From positions 1-14,234 of the forward strand of contig CADCUZ010000038.1 of NCBI GenBank assembly GCA_902806015.1: a stretch of 14,234 nucleotides of DNA. The letters run 5' to 3'. Positions 6,402 to 13,621 of the stretch are shown here, one piece after another (the stretch's first letter is position 1; every line of letters starts with the position of its first letter). The notes under the pieces were generated by a model. The model searched no databases, was not told the origin of the DNA, and saw only the letters and a program-made list of their open reading frames with translations. The position numbers and the translations under genes were made by a program. Origin of the DNA: an uncultured Rubrobacteraceae bacterium. GTDB taxonomy: Bacteria > Actinomycetota > Rubrobacteria > Rubrobacterales > Rubrobacteraceae.

Positions 6402-7538
6402 ATGAACCTCGGAGACCAACGAGCCCTGTTCGAGGTGCCCGAGGGGATCTCCTACCTCAACTGCGCCTACATGGGGCCGCAACTGCGTGAGGCGCGGGAG
6501 GTCGGGGTACGCTCCGTGGGCCGCAAGTCGCGCCCCTGGGAGATCGCGCCCGACGACTTCTTCGACGAGGCGGAAGAGGCCCGCGCGCTCTTCGCCCGCC
6601 TCGTAGGCGGCGACGCGGACGGCGTCGCCCTCGTCCCCTCCGTCAGCTACGGGATGGCCGTCGCCACCGCCAACGTCCCGGTTGGGCGGGGAGAGAAGGT
6701 CCTGATCCTGGAAGACCAGTTCCCCTCCAACGTCTACCCGTGGCGCGAGCTGGTCCGTGGAAAAGAAGCAGACCTGACCCTCGTCCCGCGCCTCGACGAC
6801 CACGACTGGACGCGCGCCGTGCTGGAGCGGATCGACGAGCATACCGCCGTCGTGGCCGTACCGAACTGCCACTGGACGGACGGGTCGTTGCTGGACCTCG
6901 CGGAGATCGGGGGGCGGGCGCGCGCGGTGGGCGCGGCGCTCGTGGTTGACGGCATCCAGTCGCTCGGGGCATACCCGTTCGAAGTCGGGCAGGTGCGCCC
7001 GGACTTTCTCGTCGCCTCATCGTACAAGTGGATGCTCGGACCGTACGGGATCGGGTTCATGTACGTGGGCGAGGAGTACCGGGAGGGCGTGCCGGTGGAG
7101 CACAACTGGATCAACCGCCGCGGCAGCGAGGCGTTCTCGCGCCTGGTGGATTACCAGGACGCCTTCCAACCCGGCGCCCGGCGCTACGACGTTGGCGAGA
7201 GGAGCAACTTCGTCCTGCTGCCGATGACCGTCGCCGCCCTGCGGCGGATACTCGGGTGGGGCGTGGCGAACGTCTCGGAGACCATCGGCAGGCTAACAGA
7301 CCTTGTCGAGATGGAGGCCTGCCGTCTCGGTGTCGGGACGGTCCCGAAAGAGCGGCGGGCGCGGCACATGATCGGGCTAAAGCTCGGCCCCGACGCCCCG
7401 GAGGACCTCGCCACCCGGCTGGCCGCCGAGGGGGTCTTCGTCAGCGTGCGCGGCGGGAGCGTGCGCGTCTCACCGCACCTTTACAACACCGAAGAGGACG
7501 TGGAACGGCTCTTCGCAGCGCTCGAGAAAGCCTTGTGA
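6402..7538 (+). CDS. Aminotransferase class V-fold PLP enzyme
   Basis: The 378-residue protein is a fold-type I, class V PLP enzyme. It shows [10 protein letters not shown] near the N-terminus (phosphate/substrate region), [11 protein letters not shown] (78-88), the cofactor-ring Asp and partner Gln in VVDGIQSLG (181-189), and the Schiff-base lysine in [14 protein letters not shown] (K209). A C-terminal small domain ends near [19 protein letters not shown], typical of the family. Relatives include cysteine desulfurases, kynureninase and isopenicillin-N-epimerase-like enzymes, and the substrate cannot be told from sequence alone. The ATG at 6402 has GGAAGGGA about nine bases upstream. It lies 44 bp after crtD and could be cotranscribed with it, but nothing else ties it to carotenoids. 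Confidence 0.87.
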   Translation: MNLGDQRALFEVPEGISYLNCAYMGPQLREAREVGVRSVGRKSRPWEIAPDDFFDEAEEARALFARLVGGDADGVALVPSVSYGMAVATANVPVGRGEKVLILEDQFPSNVYPWRELVRGKEADLTLVPRLDDHDWTRAVLERIDEHTAVVAVPNCHWTDGSLLDLAEIGGRARAVGAALVVDGIQSLGAYPFEVGQVRPDFLVASSYKWMLGPYGIGFMYVGEEYREGVPVEHNWINRRGSEAFSRLVDYQDAFQPGARRYDVGERSNFVLLPMTVAALRRILGWGVANVSETIGRLTDLVEMEACRLGVGTVPKERRARHMIGLKLGPDAPEDLATRLAAEGVFVSVRGGSVRVSPHLYNTEEDVERLFAALEKAL

Positions 7539-7564
7539 CGGAGCGGACGGAAAAACCGAGCTTC

Positions 7565-8290
7565 TCACGGGTTTTCGGCCTCCGAGCAGGTCTCCCGGGC
7601 GCACGCCGGAGTAGCCGGGCCTCTTCTGCCTCTCGTGGACGACGCCCTCGACGAGGAGCGAGCATCGCCAGACCTCGGAGGCCCTGCCGTCGAGGAACGG
7701 GGCGAAGCCACGGCCGTCCACCCAGCCGGGCGGGGAGAGCTCGACCAAGTCCAGTACGGTTGGGGGCGAAGCCCGTGTTTGCCACGAGATCGTCGAAGGA
7801 CTCGTCCCGGGGGATGTGCGGGCCCCTCACCACGAACGGGACTTCGTGCGCCTCCGTGTACGGTGCGCGTTTCGCGCCCCTGACCCGGCGCAGGCCCATG
7901 TGGTAGCCGTAGTCCGAGGTAAAGATGAGGTAGGTATCGACCAGTCGGCCCGCGCGGGACAGGGCCGAGACCACCCCCCGACTCAAGTTTTACAGCGTGA
8001 GCGCGTCCAGCATCTGCGCGACGCGGCGCCGGTCGAACTGGGCCACCTCCCACCCCTTCAGGGGGCCTTTTCGCTTATCCAGGTTGATTTTTCCGAGAAG
8101 TCGGCCTCGTCGAAGGAGGGCGGTCTTGGGGCCCGTTTTCGAGTGTAGGCGTCCCTGTGGCGTTCCGGTATGACGAGCGGCTCGTGGATGTCCCAGGGGG
8201 ACACGTGCACGAAGAAAGCTCCGAAGAGTCCCGCTGGCCCTCTATTAACTCTACTGCCCTGACGGGGAGCCGGTGTTCGTGTACTGAGCG
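7565..8290 (-). pseudogene. Sulfatase (alkaline-phosphatase superfamily) pseudogene
   Basis: Pieces of a sulfatase read in order across frames on the minus strand: AVELIEGQRDSSE (about 8260-8222), AFFVHVSPWDIHEPLVIPE, PRPPSFDEADFSEK, GWEVAQFDRRRVAQMLDAL, DTYLIFTSDYGYHMGLRRV, PYTEAHEVPFVVRGPHIP, then LVELSPPGWVDGRGFAPFLD and PGYSGVRPGDLL. These match the C-terminal half of N-sulfoglucosamine/glucosamine-6-sulfatase-like proteins. Damage seen: frame changes near 8222, 8062 and 7760 and a TAA at 7992-7990. The N-terminal half with the CxPxR formylglycine site is absent, and the C-terminus is cut short next to the aminotransferase 3' end. It cannot make an active sulfatase. Confidence 0.85.
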
Positions 8291-8342
8291 TGTGCGGGCT
8301 TGAAGCTGGGCCAAGCCCAACACCAAGCGGCGTGGGCGGGGT

Positions 8343-8606
8343 CTACACTTCGGCGTTCACGCGTTCGATGCTGGGCCAGGGTAGAAACTCGTAGCCTGTC
8401 GGGTCGCCGCTCGGGTCCCGGGCATCGAGCAAGAGGCCGTTCTCGTTCGCCTCACAGACGTATCCTCGCAGGTCGCCGCCGGTGCGGGCGTAGACGGAGA
8501 CGCGACTCCCTCGCCCGAAAAATCCGTCCATCCCCGGCGCGTCCCCGCGCAGCCCTTCGCCACGTTTGCTCTCGCTCTCCAACACGCCTCCTATAAGCCT
8601 CATCAC
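8343..8606 (-). CDS. Small beta-rich protein, possible SH3/LSm-like fold
   Basis: The frame encodes up to 87 residues. The first ~25 are variable-looking; the core from MDGFFGRGSRVSVYARTGGD to LPWPSIERVNAEV alternates hydrophobic and polar residues in a pattern (xVxVYxRxGxxLRGYVxxAxExGLLLDxRD...GYEFLPWxxIxRV) like small LSm/SH3-like barrels, but I cannot name a family. Start choice is uncertain: GTG 8606 and ATG 8603 have only an adjacent AAGGTG; TTG 8582 has a full AGGAGG four bases upstream and would give 79 residues. It lies between two decayed genes and is intact. No membrane segment or signal is seen. Confidence 0.6.
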   Translation of the reverse strand: MMRLIGGVLESESKRGEGLRGDAPGMDGFFGRGSRVSVYARTGGDLRGYVCEANENGLLLDARDPSGDPTGYEFLPWPSIERVNAEV

Positions 8607-8673
8607 CTTACAGGAAGGTACTTTAACCCGCCGCGGGGCGACGGACCATCCAGAAGGGTGACCGGAATCATCC

Positions 8674-8820
8674 GTTAACGACGAGATCCACGGCCGGTCA
8701 GGTCAGGACTCCGTGTCCGGCAGCGCGGGCACTGACGACCTCTACGGTGGATCCGGCATAGACGAGTTGCGCGACGGCGACGGCGTGAGCGGCGACTGCG
8801 AGCGGGTGACCAGAACGTAG
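8674..8820 (+). pseudogene. RTX / hemolysin-type calcium-binding repeat remnant
   Basis: The plus frame reads VNDEIHGRSGQDSVSGSAG, then TDDLYGGSGIDELRDGDGVS and GDCERVTRT before TAG at 8818. GGSGIDELR and SAGTDDLYG fit the RTX nonapeptide GGxGxDxLx, whose repeats bind calcium in a beta-roll of secreted proteins. An in-frame TGA lies about 15 bases upstream (8659-8661) and no start or signal peptide precedes the repeats, so this is the 3' stub of a lost gene. The ending DCERV is common in actinobacterial RTX proteins. A very short functional peptide is unlikely. Confidence 0.65.
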
Positions 8821-8882
8821 CCCACCCCCGAAACTACGCAGGACACGCGCAGGACCGAGGCCTTTCGGGTGCCGGTCCTATC

Positions 8883-9542
8883 TTACGTTCGCGGCCCGAT
8901 AAACTCTTCTAGCGGCATGGCTTCCGTGAGCCCCGGCTCGGGGTCCACGACCGCGTACTCGGCCCCGGCCTCCCGGGCGACGAGGGCGTGGCGGCGCAGG
9001 CCTTCGCGGTCCTCTATGGTGCCGAGGGCGTCGGGCAGGCCGAGGTGGGCGGCGCTCTCCCTGAAGGTTCGGGCCCCTTCGGGAGAGCCGAAGAGCACGG
9101 TCACCAGGATCTCGCCGCCCTCTACCTCGACAGAGACGAGGGGCGCCTCCCCCCTCTCGTCGGAGATCACGTAGAGGGGGAACGGTATTTCCCCCGCCCT
9201 TTCGGCTACCCGACGCGCCACGTCCTCGGCGTGGAAGAGCCCGGCCCCCTCCCCGCTGACGAGGAGCACGAAGTCCACCCCAGAGAGCGCGAAGCCCTCG
9301 ACTGCCCCCCAGCCGGGAAGCTCCCGAGGATCTGCGCCGGCCAGGCTCTCCATGCCGTGCGCGGCGGCGCCAGCGGAGAACTCGCCCGCGAGCTCCCTGT
9401 CCGAGAAGAGAGCCGCGACCCGTGCCCCCTCGCCGCCGACCTCCATCCTTTGCGCGACGTCCCGCCCGTCCGCGTCCACCAGCTTGAAAAGCGGCGGGCG
9501 CGGGAGGTCGTCGAGGGTCAGCTCCCGTCCGGGATCAGCCAT
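8883..9542 (-). CDS. Hypothetical protein made of two tandem ~100-residue repeats (SseB-like?)
   Basis: The 219-residue acidic soluble protein has no signal or membrane segment. It contains two copies of one unit: residues about 15-113 (RPPLFKLVDADG ... ARVAALFSDRELAGEF ... EGFALSGVDFVLLV) and about 119-215 (IPFPLYVISDERG ... ILVTVLFGSPEGARTF ... ALVAREAGAEYAVVD), aligned along their whole length. The unit recalls SseB N-terminal-like domains, but I am not sure of that. The ATG at 9542 overlaps the MFS stop by eight bases (ATGGCTGA), so the two are translationally coupled and probably act together, for instance in modulating the exporter or in a shared stress response; that is inference from context only. 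Confidence 0.75.
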   Translation of the reverse strand: MADPGRELTLDDLPRPPLFKLVDADGRDVAQRMEVGGEGARVAALFSDRELAGEFSAGAAAHGMESLAGADPRELPGWGAVEGFALSGVDFVLLVSGEGAGLFHAEDVARRVAERAGEIPFPLYVISDERGEAPLVSVEVEGGEILVTVLFGSPEGARTFRESAAHLGLPDALGTIEDREGLRRHALVAREAGAEYAVVDPEPGLTEAMPLEEFIGPRT

Positions 9543-11046
9543 GCTCGGCCTCGCCCCTTAGAAGGTCCCCAGCGGCGCCAGGCGGGAAGAAGGCCGCCGC
9601 GGCCACGCTGGAGACGCCGAAGACCAGGAGAACCCAGAACGCCGGAGAGAGCGCGGCGGCCAGGGCGCCCGAGAGCTCCGAGTAGGCAGCCTCCGGGATG
9701 CGGGAGCGCACGGCGGGCTGCAGGAGGGCGTTCGGGTCCGAGAGCAGGCGTTCCAGCGCGGCGTCTTCCCCGGCGACCCTCTCGACCGCCGCCCGGTAGC
9801 GGTCGCCCAAAGAGGCGTTCAACGAAGCGCCCATCGCGGCGACGCCGAGGGATCCCCCCACCGTCCGGAAGAAGACGACCGAGGAGGTGGCTACGCCGCG
9901 CCGCCGCCAGGGCACGGCGTTCTGCACGCTCACGAGGTAGCTCGTGCTGGAGAATCCGAGCCCGAGCCCTATGGTGACGACCGCGAGGACCACGTAGGCG
10001 AGGGAGGTGCCCCGGTCCATCGGGACGCACAGGGCCGAGCCGACGGCGACCAGCGTGGAGCCGAGAAGAAGCGTCGCACGGTACCCGGTCTTGAGCAGCA
10101 TCCGCCCGCCGACGAAGGAACCGACGGGCCAGCCTATCGAGAGCGAGGCCACAACGGCCCCCGCCGTGAGGGCGGTGCCGCCGAGGGAGCCCTGCACGAA
10201 GAGCGGCACGTAGACGGAGACGCCGAGCAAGACCCCGCCCATCGCCAGGTTTCCGAAGGCGGAGACCGAGAGGATTCTGTCCCGGAAAAGGTCGGGCGGC
10301 ATGACGGGATCCTCCACGCGACCCTCCACGAACACGAACAGCACGAGCGCCAGGACACCGCCAAAAAAAAGCGCGACGATGCCGACTGACAGCCCGCCCC
10401 CGAGCAGGGCGAGCAGGACGGCGACGAGGCCGCCGGTGAGGAGAGCGGTGCCGAGGTAGTCCACCTTGTGTTCGTGGCGCTCGAACGACTCGGTCAGGGT
10501 CAGGGCGAGCAGAGCGGCGGCGACGAGGCCGAAGGGGACGTTCACGTAGAACACCCAGCGCCAGGAGACGAGGTCGGTAAGCAGGCCGCCGACGGCAGGA
10601 CCGACGATCGCCGAGATCCCCCACACCGCCCCGAAGAGGCCCTGGATGCGCGCCCGTGCCTCGAGCTCGAAGATGTCGCCGATGATCGTGATGGCTACGG
10701 GCTGCACCGCCCCCGCCCCGAGCCCCTGCAACGTCCTGAACAGGATAAGCGCCGCCATGCTCTGCGAGGTTCCCGCGAGCACGCTGCCGAGCAAGAACAG
10801 GAAGATACCGGCCAGGTACACGGGCTTTCTCCCGTAGGTATCAGAAAGCTTGCCGAAGACCGGTCCCGTCGCGGTAGCGGCCAGGAGGTACGAGGCGAAG
10901 GCCCACGGGTATAGGGAGAGCCCGCCGAGCTCGCCGATGATCGTGGGCATTGCGGTGCCCACGACCGTGGCATCCAGGGCCGCCAGGAACGTCCCGATAA
11001 GCGTCGCGAGCACCACGAGCGTCTTGCGCCGCCTGCTAAACCCCAA
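9535..11046 (-). CDS. MFS drug exporter, DHA2 (EmrB/QacA) family, 14 TM
   Basis: The 503-residue protein has the DHA2 signatures: motif D1 LDATVVGTAMPTI (24-36), motif A GKLSDTYGRKP (65-75), motif C region around GPAVGG (149-154) followed by SWRWVFYVNVPFG (161-173), and enough hydrophobic segments for 14 helices. Family members expel lipophilic cations, dyes or antibiotics using the proton gradient across the inner membrane; the substrate here is not predictable. Start is TTG at 11046; only a weak AAAGAAAA lies upstream. The gene is first in an operon with the duplicated-domain protein, and a possible operator overlaps its -10. Length is typical. Confidence 0.92.
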   Translation of the reverse strand: MGFSRRRKTLVVLATLIGTFLAALDATVVGTAMPTIIGELGGLSLYPWAFASYLLAATATGPVFGKLSDTYGRKPVYLAGIFLFLLGSVLAGTSQSMAALILFRTLQGLGAGAVQPVAITIIGDIFELEARARIQGLFGAVWGISAIVGPAVGGLLTDLVSWRWVFYVNVPFGLVAAALLALTLTESFERHEHKVDYLGTALLTGGLVAVLLALLGGGLSVGIVALFFGGVLALVLFVFVEGRVEDPVMPPDLFRDRILSVSAFGNLAMGGVLLGVSVYVPLFVQGSLGGTALTAGAVVASLSIGWPVGSFVGGRMLLKTGYRATLLLGSTLVAVGSALCVPMDRGTSLAYVVLAVVTIGLGLGFSSTSYLVSVQNAVPWRRRGVATSSVVFFRTVGGSLGVAAMGASLNASLGDRYRAAVERVAGEDAALERLLSDPNALLQPAVRSRIPEAAYSELSGALAAALSPAFWVLLVFGVSSVAAAAFFPPGAAGDLLRGEAEHG

Positions 11047-11068
11047 CGCTAAGAGTTTTCTTTGACCC

Positions 11069-11090
11069 TGATCACGAGGGAGAGATCATA
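11069..11090 (-). promoter_or_regulatory. Possible -10 and overlapping operator of the MFS operon
   Basis: On the minus strand TATGAT (11090-11085) is a fair -10 giving a ~32-base leader to the TTG at 11046. An inverted repeat TGATC-N10-GATCA (11069-11073 and 11084-11088) covers the -10 and the expected start point, the position used by TetR- or MarR-type repressors of drug pumps. Arms are only 5 bp and no regulator gene is in the window. Confidence 0.35.
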
Positions 11091-11111
11091 GCACCGCCCC
11101 TCCGGAGGAGG

Positions 11112-11291
11112 GCCTAACGCCTCGTACCCGAGCACGGGGTCGAGCTGCCTGAGTTGGCCGCGCGCGAGGACGTTCTTGAACGCCGCGTCGCGCACCGCCG
11201 CTCGAAGACCGCCACATCAAGACCCGTGCGCCGGAAGGCGAGGGCCGCCGTCAGCCCCCCCGATACCGCCCCCGACCACGATCGCCTTCAA
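11112..11291 (-). pseudogene. FAD-dependent monooxygenase relic with large internal deletion
   Basis: A GGGAGGTG Shine-Dalgarno and a TTG at 11291 begin a frame reading [21 protein letters not shown] then TGLDVAVFERR, the Rossmann FAD motif at the start of PHBH-type monooxygenases. A few codons later a second frame (11192-11115) reads RDAAFKNVLARGQLRQLDPV then LGYEA, which resembles the C-terminal tail of the same family. About 320 middle residues of a normal ~380 are missing, so the two ends of one gene appear joined by a deletion with a frame change. The N-terminal motif is certain; the tail assignment is from memory of family C-termini. Confidence 0.65.
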
Positions 11292-11401
11292 CGCGAACAC
11301 CTCCCGCCGCTTCGACAGAGGACCGCATGGTAGGGAAGCCGCCGGCGCGTCGCCGTGAACCGCTTATCCGTTTTGTCGCAGAAGGATCTTCGGGGGAAGG
11401 A

Positions 11402-11797
11402 TCAGCGCATAAGGGATCGAGGCTTGACCAGCTCCCGGACCGTCGAGATGAGTTCTTCGACGGAGAAGGGCTTGCGCAAGACCCGGACGCAGCCGTGGGT
11501 CCGCTCGGCTAGCGTCCTCGCCGCCGGGTCCTTCTTCGCGGCTGTGAGGACGACTGGGATCTTGGAGGTCTTCGGCATCGCTTTCAGGCAGTGGCAAGCC
11601 TCGACGCCGCCCACCTGCGGCATGGAGACGTCCATGACGATAAGGTCCACCCTGCGGCCGAGGGCCTCCTGCAGCGCCCTCTGTCCATCCGTGGCGACGA
11701 CGACCCGGAAACCCTCACGGTTGAGGGCCTCCGTGGCGGAATCCAGCACGACGGAATCGTCGTCGGCGAGCATGATTGTCGGCTTCCCTATTTCCAC
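11402..11797 (-). CDS. Stand-alone response-regulator receiver (CheY-like)
   Basis: The 131-residue protein is a single REC domain: acidic pocket D12-D13 (MLADDDS), phospho-acceptor D56 in LIVMDVSMP, switch Thr85 in VVLTAA, and Lys109 in LRKPF. There is no output domain, so it works by protein contact or in a phosphorelay with a kinase elsewhere. The segment between Thr85 and Lys109 is a little longer than in CheY. Start is GTG at 11797; no Shine-Dalgarno precedes it, and TAAAAT lies eight bases upstream, so the mRNA may have almost no leader. It is divergent from ispH with no evident functional link. Confidence 0.9.
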   Translation of the reverse strand: MEIGKPTIMLADDDSVVLDSATEALNREGFRVVVATDGQRALQEALGRRVDLIVMDVSMPQVGGVEACHCLKAMPKTSKIPVVLTAAKKDPAARTLAERTHGCVRVLRKPFSVEELISTVRELVKPRSLMR

Positions 11798-11805
11798 GGC
11801 GCGTT

Positions 11806-11811
11806 ATTTTA
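11806..11811 (-). promoter_or_regulatory. Putative -10 of the receiver gene
   Basis: Minus-strand TAAAAT lies eight bases before the GTG at 11797, predicting a start on or within two bases of the codon. The -35 is not recognisable. Confidence 0.35.
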
Positions 11812-11951
11812 CACCCAAAGCAGCGAGCGCATAGCCGGCGCGAAAAAAGAGGCATAGCATGCCCGCGGCGGTCCCTCGCCGAGCGGTAAAGAGATCACGC
11901 CGGGGTCCCCTCTGCCCGCCCCCACAGCCCAGAAGGGCGGACGCCGCCTGC

Positions 11952-11957
11952 TAAAAT
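11952..11957 (+). promoter_or_regulatory. Putative -10 of ispH
   Basis: TAAAAT at 11952-11957 would start transcription near 11964 and leave a leader of about 65 bases carrying the GAGGT Shine-Dalgarno. No clear -35. Confidence 0.35.
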
Positions 11958-12029
11958 ACGCTGCGAACCCTCGACAGGCGTAAAGTCGCAGGCCGACCGC
12001 CGAAGGCCAATAACTACAAAGAGGTGAGC

Positions 12030-13256
12030 GTGACGGAGCAGAGATATTTCCGTAAGGGCTTCAAAATGCGCGAGGAGGTGCAGCACCTCCTCGACCGCGA
12101 CTATCGCTCCGAGGCCGTGGACCGGGTGCGCGAGAACGGCAACGTGCTCTCCGCCGACGGGCTCACGATACGCCTCGCCGACGAGTTCGGATTCTGCTAC
12201 GGGGTCGACCGGGCTGTCGACTACGCCTTTCAGAGCCGGGAAAAGTTTCCCGACAGGCGCATCTTCATAACGGGGGACATGATCCACAACGTCTCCATGA
12301 ACGACCGCCTGCGCGAGATGGGCATCGAGTTCCTCTCCACGGGCTTCGAGGGCCCTACCGAGGACGCCTTCGACCGCCTTTCCCCCGAGGACGTCGTCCT
12401 CCTCCCCGCCTTCGGCGCCCCCATAACCTGGGTCGAGAAGCTCCGCGAGAAAGAATGCGTCGTGGTGGACACCACCTGCGGCTCGGTCCTCTCCGTCTGG
12501 AAGCGCGTGACGCGCTACGCCAAGAAGGGGTTCACTAGCATCATCCACGGCAAGTACTACCACGAGGAGACCAAGGCCACGGCCTCCCAGACCCTCAAAG
12601 ACGGCGGCAACGGCCGGTACCTGATCGTGCGCAACCTTAAGGAGACCGGGTACGTTACGGATTTCATCCTCGGCAGGATGAACGCCGACGATCTCACGGA
12701 GAAGCTCGCCCACGGCATGAACCCCGGCTTCGACCCCGAGAGGGACCTCCAGAGGGTGGGCGTCGCCAACCAGACGACGATGCTGATGAGCGAGACGCTC
12801 GCGGTGGGCGAGGAGCTCAGGAAGGCGATGGCCGAGCGCTACGGCGAGGAGAACATTGCCGACCACTTCGAGCTCTTCGACACCATCTGCTCGGCAACCC
12901 AGGACCGTCAGGACGCCCTGTTCGAGCTGCTGGAGCATCCGATAGACGTCATGATCGTCATAGGTGGGTACAACTCCTCCAACACGAACAACCTCGCGAT
13001 CATCGCCGACGAGAGGGTACCGAAGAGCTACCACGTGGCGAGCGGCGATTGCATCAAGGGCGACGCCATCCGGCACAAACCCGCCGGTACGGCCCTCGAC
13101 GCCCGCGAGGAGGTCGAGGAGGAAGGTTGGCTCCCCGACGGTCCCGTCCGCGTTGGCCTTACCGCCGGGGCCTCGACGCCCAACTCGCAGATAGGCCTGG
13201 CTATCGGGCGCATCCTCGAGGCGAGGGGGCTTCCGCCCGAAGTAGCGCTCGCGTAA
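12030..13256 (+). CDS. ispH: 4-Hydroxy-3-methylbut-2-enyl diphosphate reductase
   Basis: IspH (LytB) performs the last MEP-pathway step, reducing HMBPP to IPP and DMAPP with a [4Fe-4S] cluster. The three cluster cysteines are present: FGFCYGVDRA (Cys about 56), DTTCGSVLSVW (about 150) and DTICSATQ (about 287). Also seen are GDMIHN, IIHGKYYHEET with the catalytic Glu/Thr region, GGYNSSNTNNL and AGASTPNSQ. At about 408 residues with an N-terminal extension and a fourth Cys near 341, it is of the long plant/cyanobacterial type rather than the ~310-residue E. coli type. I prefer GTG 12030 over GTG 12024: the GAGGT ribosome site (12021-12025) is four bases from 12030 but overlaps the earlier codon. 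Its product supplies the carotenoid genes 6 kb away. Confidence 0.93.
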   Translation: MTEQRYFRKGFKMREEVQHLLDRDYRSEAVDRVRENGNVLSADGLTIRLADEFGFCYGVDRAVDYAFQSREKFPDRRIFITGDMIHNVSMNDRLREMGIEFLSTGFEGPTEDAFDRLSPEDVVLLPAFGAPITWVEKLREKECVVVDTTCGSVLSVWKRVTRYAKKGFTSIIHGKYYHEETKATASQTLKDGGNGRYLIVRNLKETGYVTDFILGRMNADDLTEKLAHGMNPGFDPERDLQRVGVANQTTMLMSETLAVGEELRKAMAERYGEENIADHFELFDTICSATQDRQDALFELLEHPIDVMIVIGGYNSSNTNNLAIIADERVPKSYHVASGDCIKGDAIRHKPAGTALDAREEVEEEGWLPDGPVRVGLTAGASTPNSQIGLAIGRILEARGLPPEVALA

Positions 13257-13292
13257 AGCCTGTCAACCCGCCCCGGCTAGCGCCTCCGGCAC

Positions 13293-13328
13293 GGCGCTGT
13301 GCGCCTCTCAGCACCTCCCCTTCGGGGA
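13293..13328. terminator. Two hairpins between convergent ispH and the Roadblock operon
   Basis: GGCGC-TGT-GCGCC (13293-13305) and TCCCC-TTC-GGGGA (13316-13328) are perfect short stems just past the ispH stop. Neither is followed by a T run, so they are weak terminators at best. The rest of 13257-13411 shows no gene; an AAAGCGG/CCGCTTT pair (13369-13375, 13407-13413) flanks a 31-base loop at the end of the minus-strand operon. Confidence 0.3.
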
Positions 13329-13411
13329 CTTTGAGCTACCAGCAGCAAAACCAAAAAGCTGATGGCCCAAAGCGGAAGCCGGAGGCCGGAGCGGACTGAT
13401 AGCCGACCGCT

Positions 13412-13621
13412 TTAAACCCCCGTCTCGACCAGCTTGCGGGCCATGTCCGCGAGCTCCTCGCCTTGCGGTGTGTTCGAGGCGAAGGAGCGCACCGAGCCGT
13501 CGTCGAAGGTGACCTGCGCCACGTCCGTAGCGGCGGCGCCCTTCCGCGCATAGTTCCGCAGGGCCACTCCGCCGCCCACCAACGCGCCCAGGATAAAGGC
13601 CCACCCAAAGAGCTTCTTCAC
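13412..13621 (-). CDS. Small membrane-anchored protein, coupled to Roadblock gene
   Basis: The 69-residue protein starts MKKLFGWAFILGALVGGGVA, a single membrane helix (about 5-21), followed by a basic stretch RNYARKG and a soluble tail with VTFDDGSVRSF and ELADMARKLVETGV. I do not recognise a family. The GTG at 13621 overlaps the upstream stop as GTGA and GGGAGGAG lies about eight bases before it, so it is translated with the Roadblock gene. An N-in/C-out or C-in tail cannot be decided; the basic residues after the helix favour the tail in the cytoplasm, where it could hold the Roadblock partner at the membrane (inference). Confidence 0.72.
   Translation of the reverse strand: MKKLFGWAFILGALVGGGVALRNYARKGAAATDVAQVTFDDGSVRSFASNTPQGEELADMARKLVETGV

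Noticed and set aside
11027..11955. 14-base direct repeat CGCCGCCTGCTAAA (11027-11040 and 11942-11955)
   Set aside because: One copy is inside MFS coding sequence; a match of this length is plausible by chance in 14 kb of GC-rich DNA, with no flanking similarity.
11895..13076. Minus-strand open frame of 393 codons antisense to ispH
   Set aside because: It mirrors codon positions of ispH in GC-rich DNA, shows no domain, and ispH is beyond doubt.
13369..13413. AAAGCGG ... CCGCTTT inverted pair as a terminator
   Set aside because: The 31-base loop is too long and no T run follows on either strand; the arm includes the stop codon of the small membrane gene.
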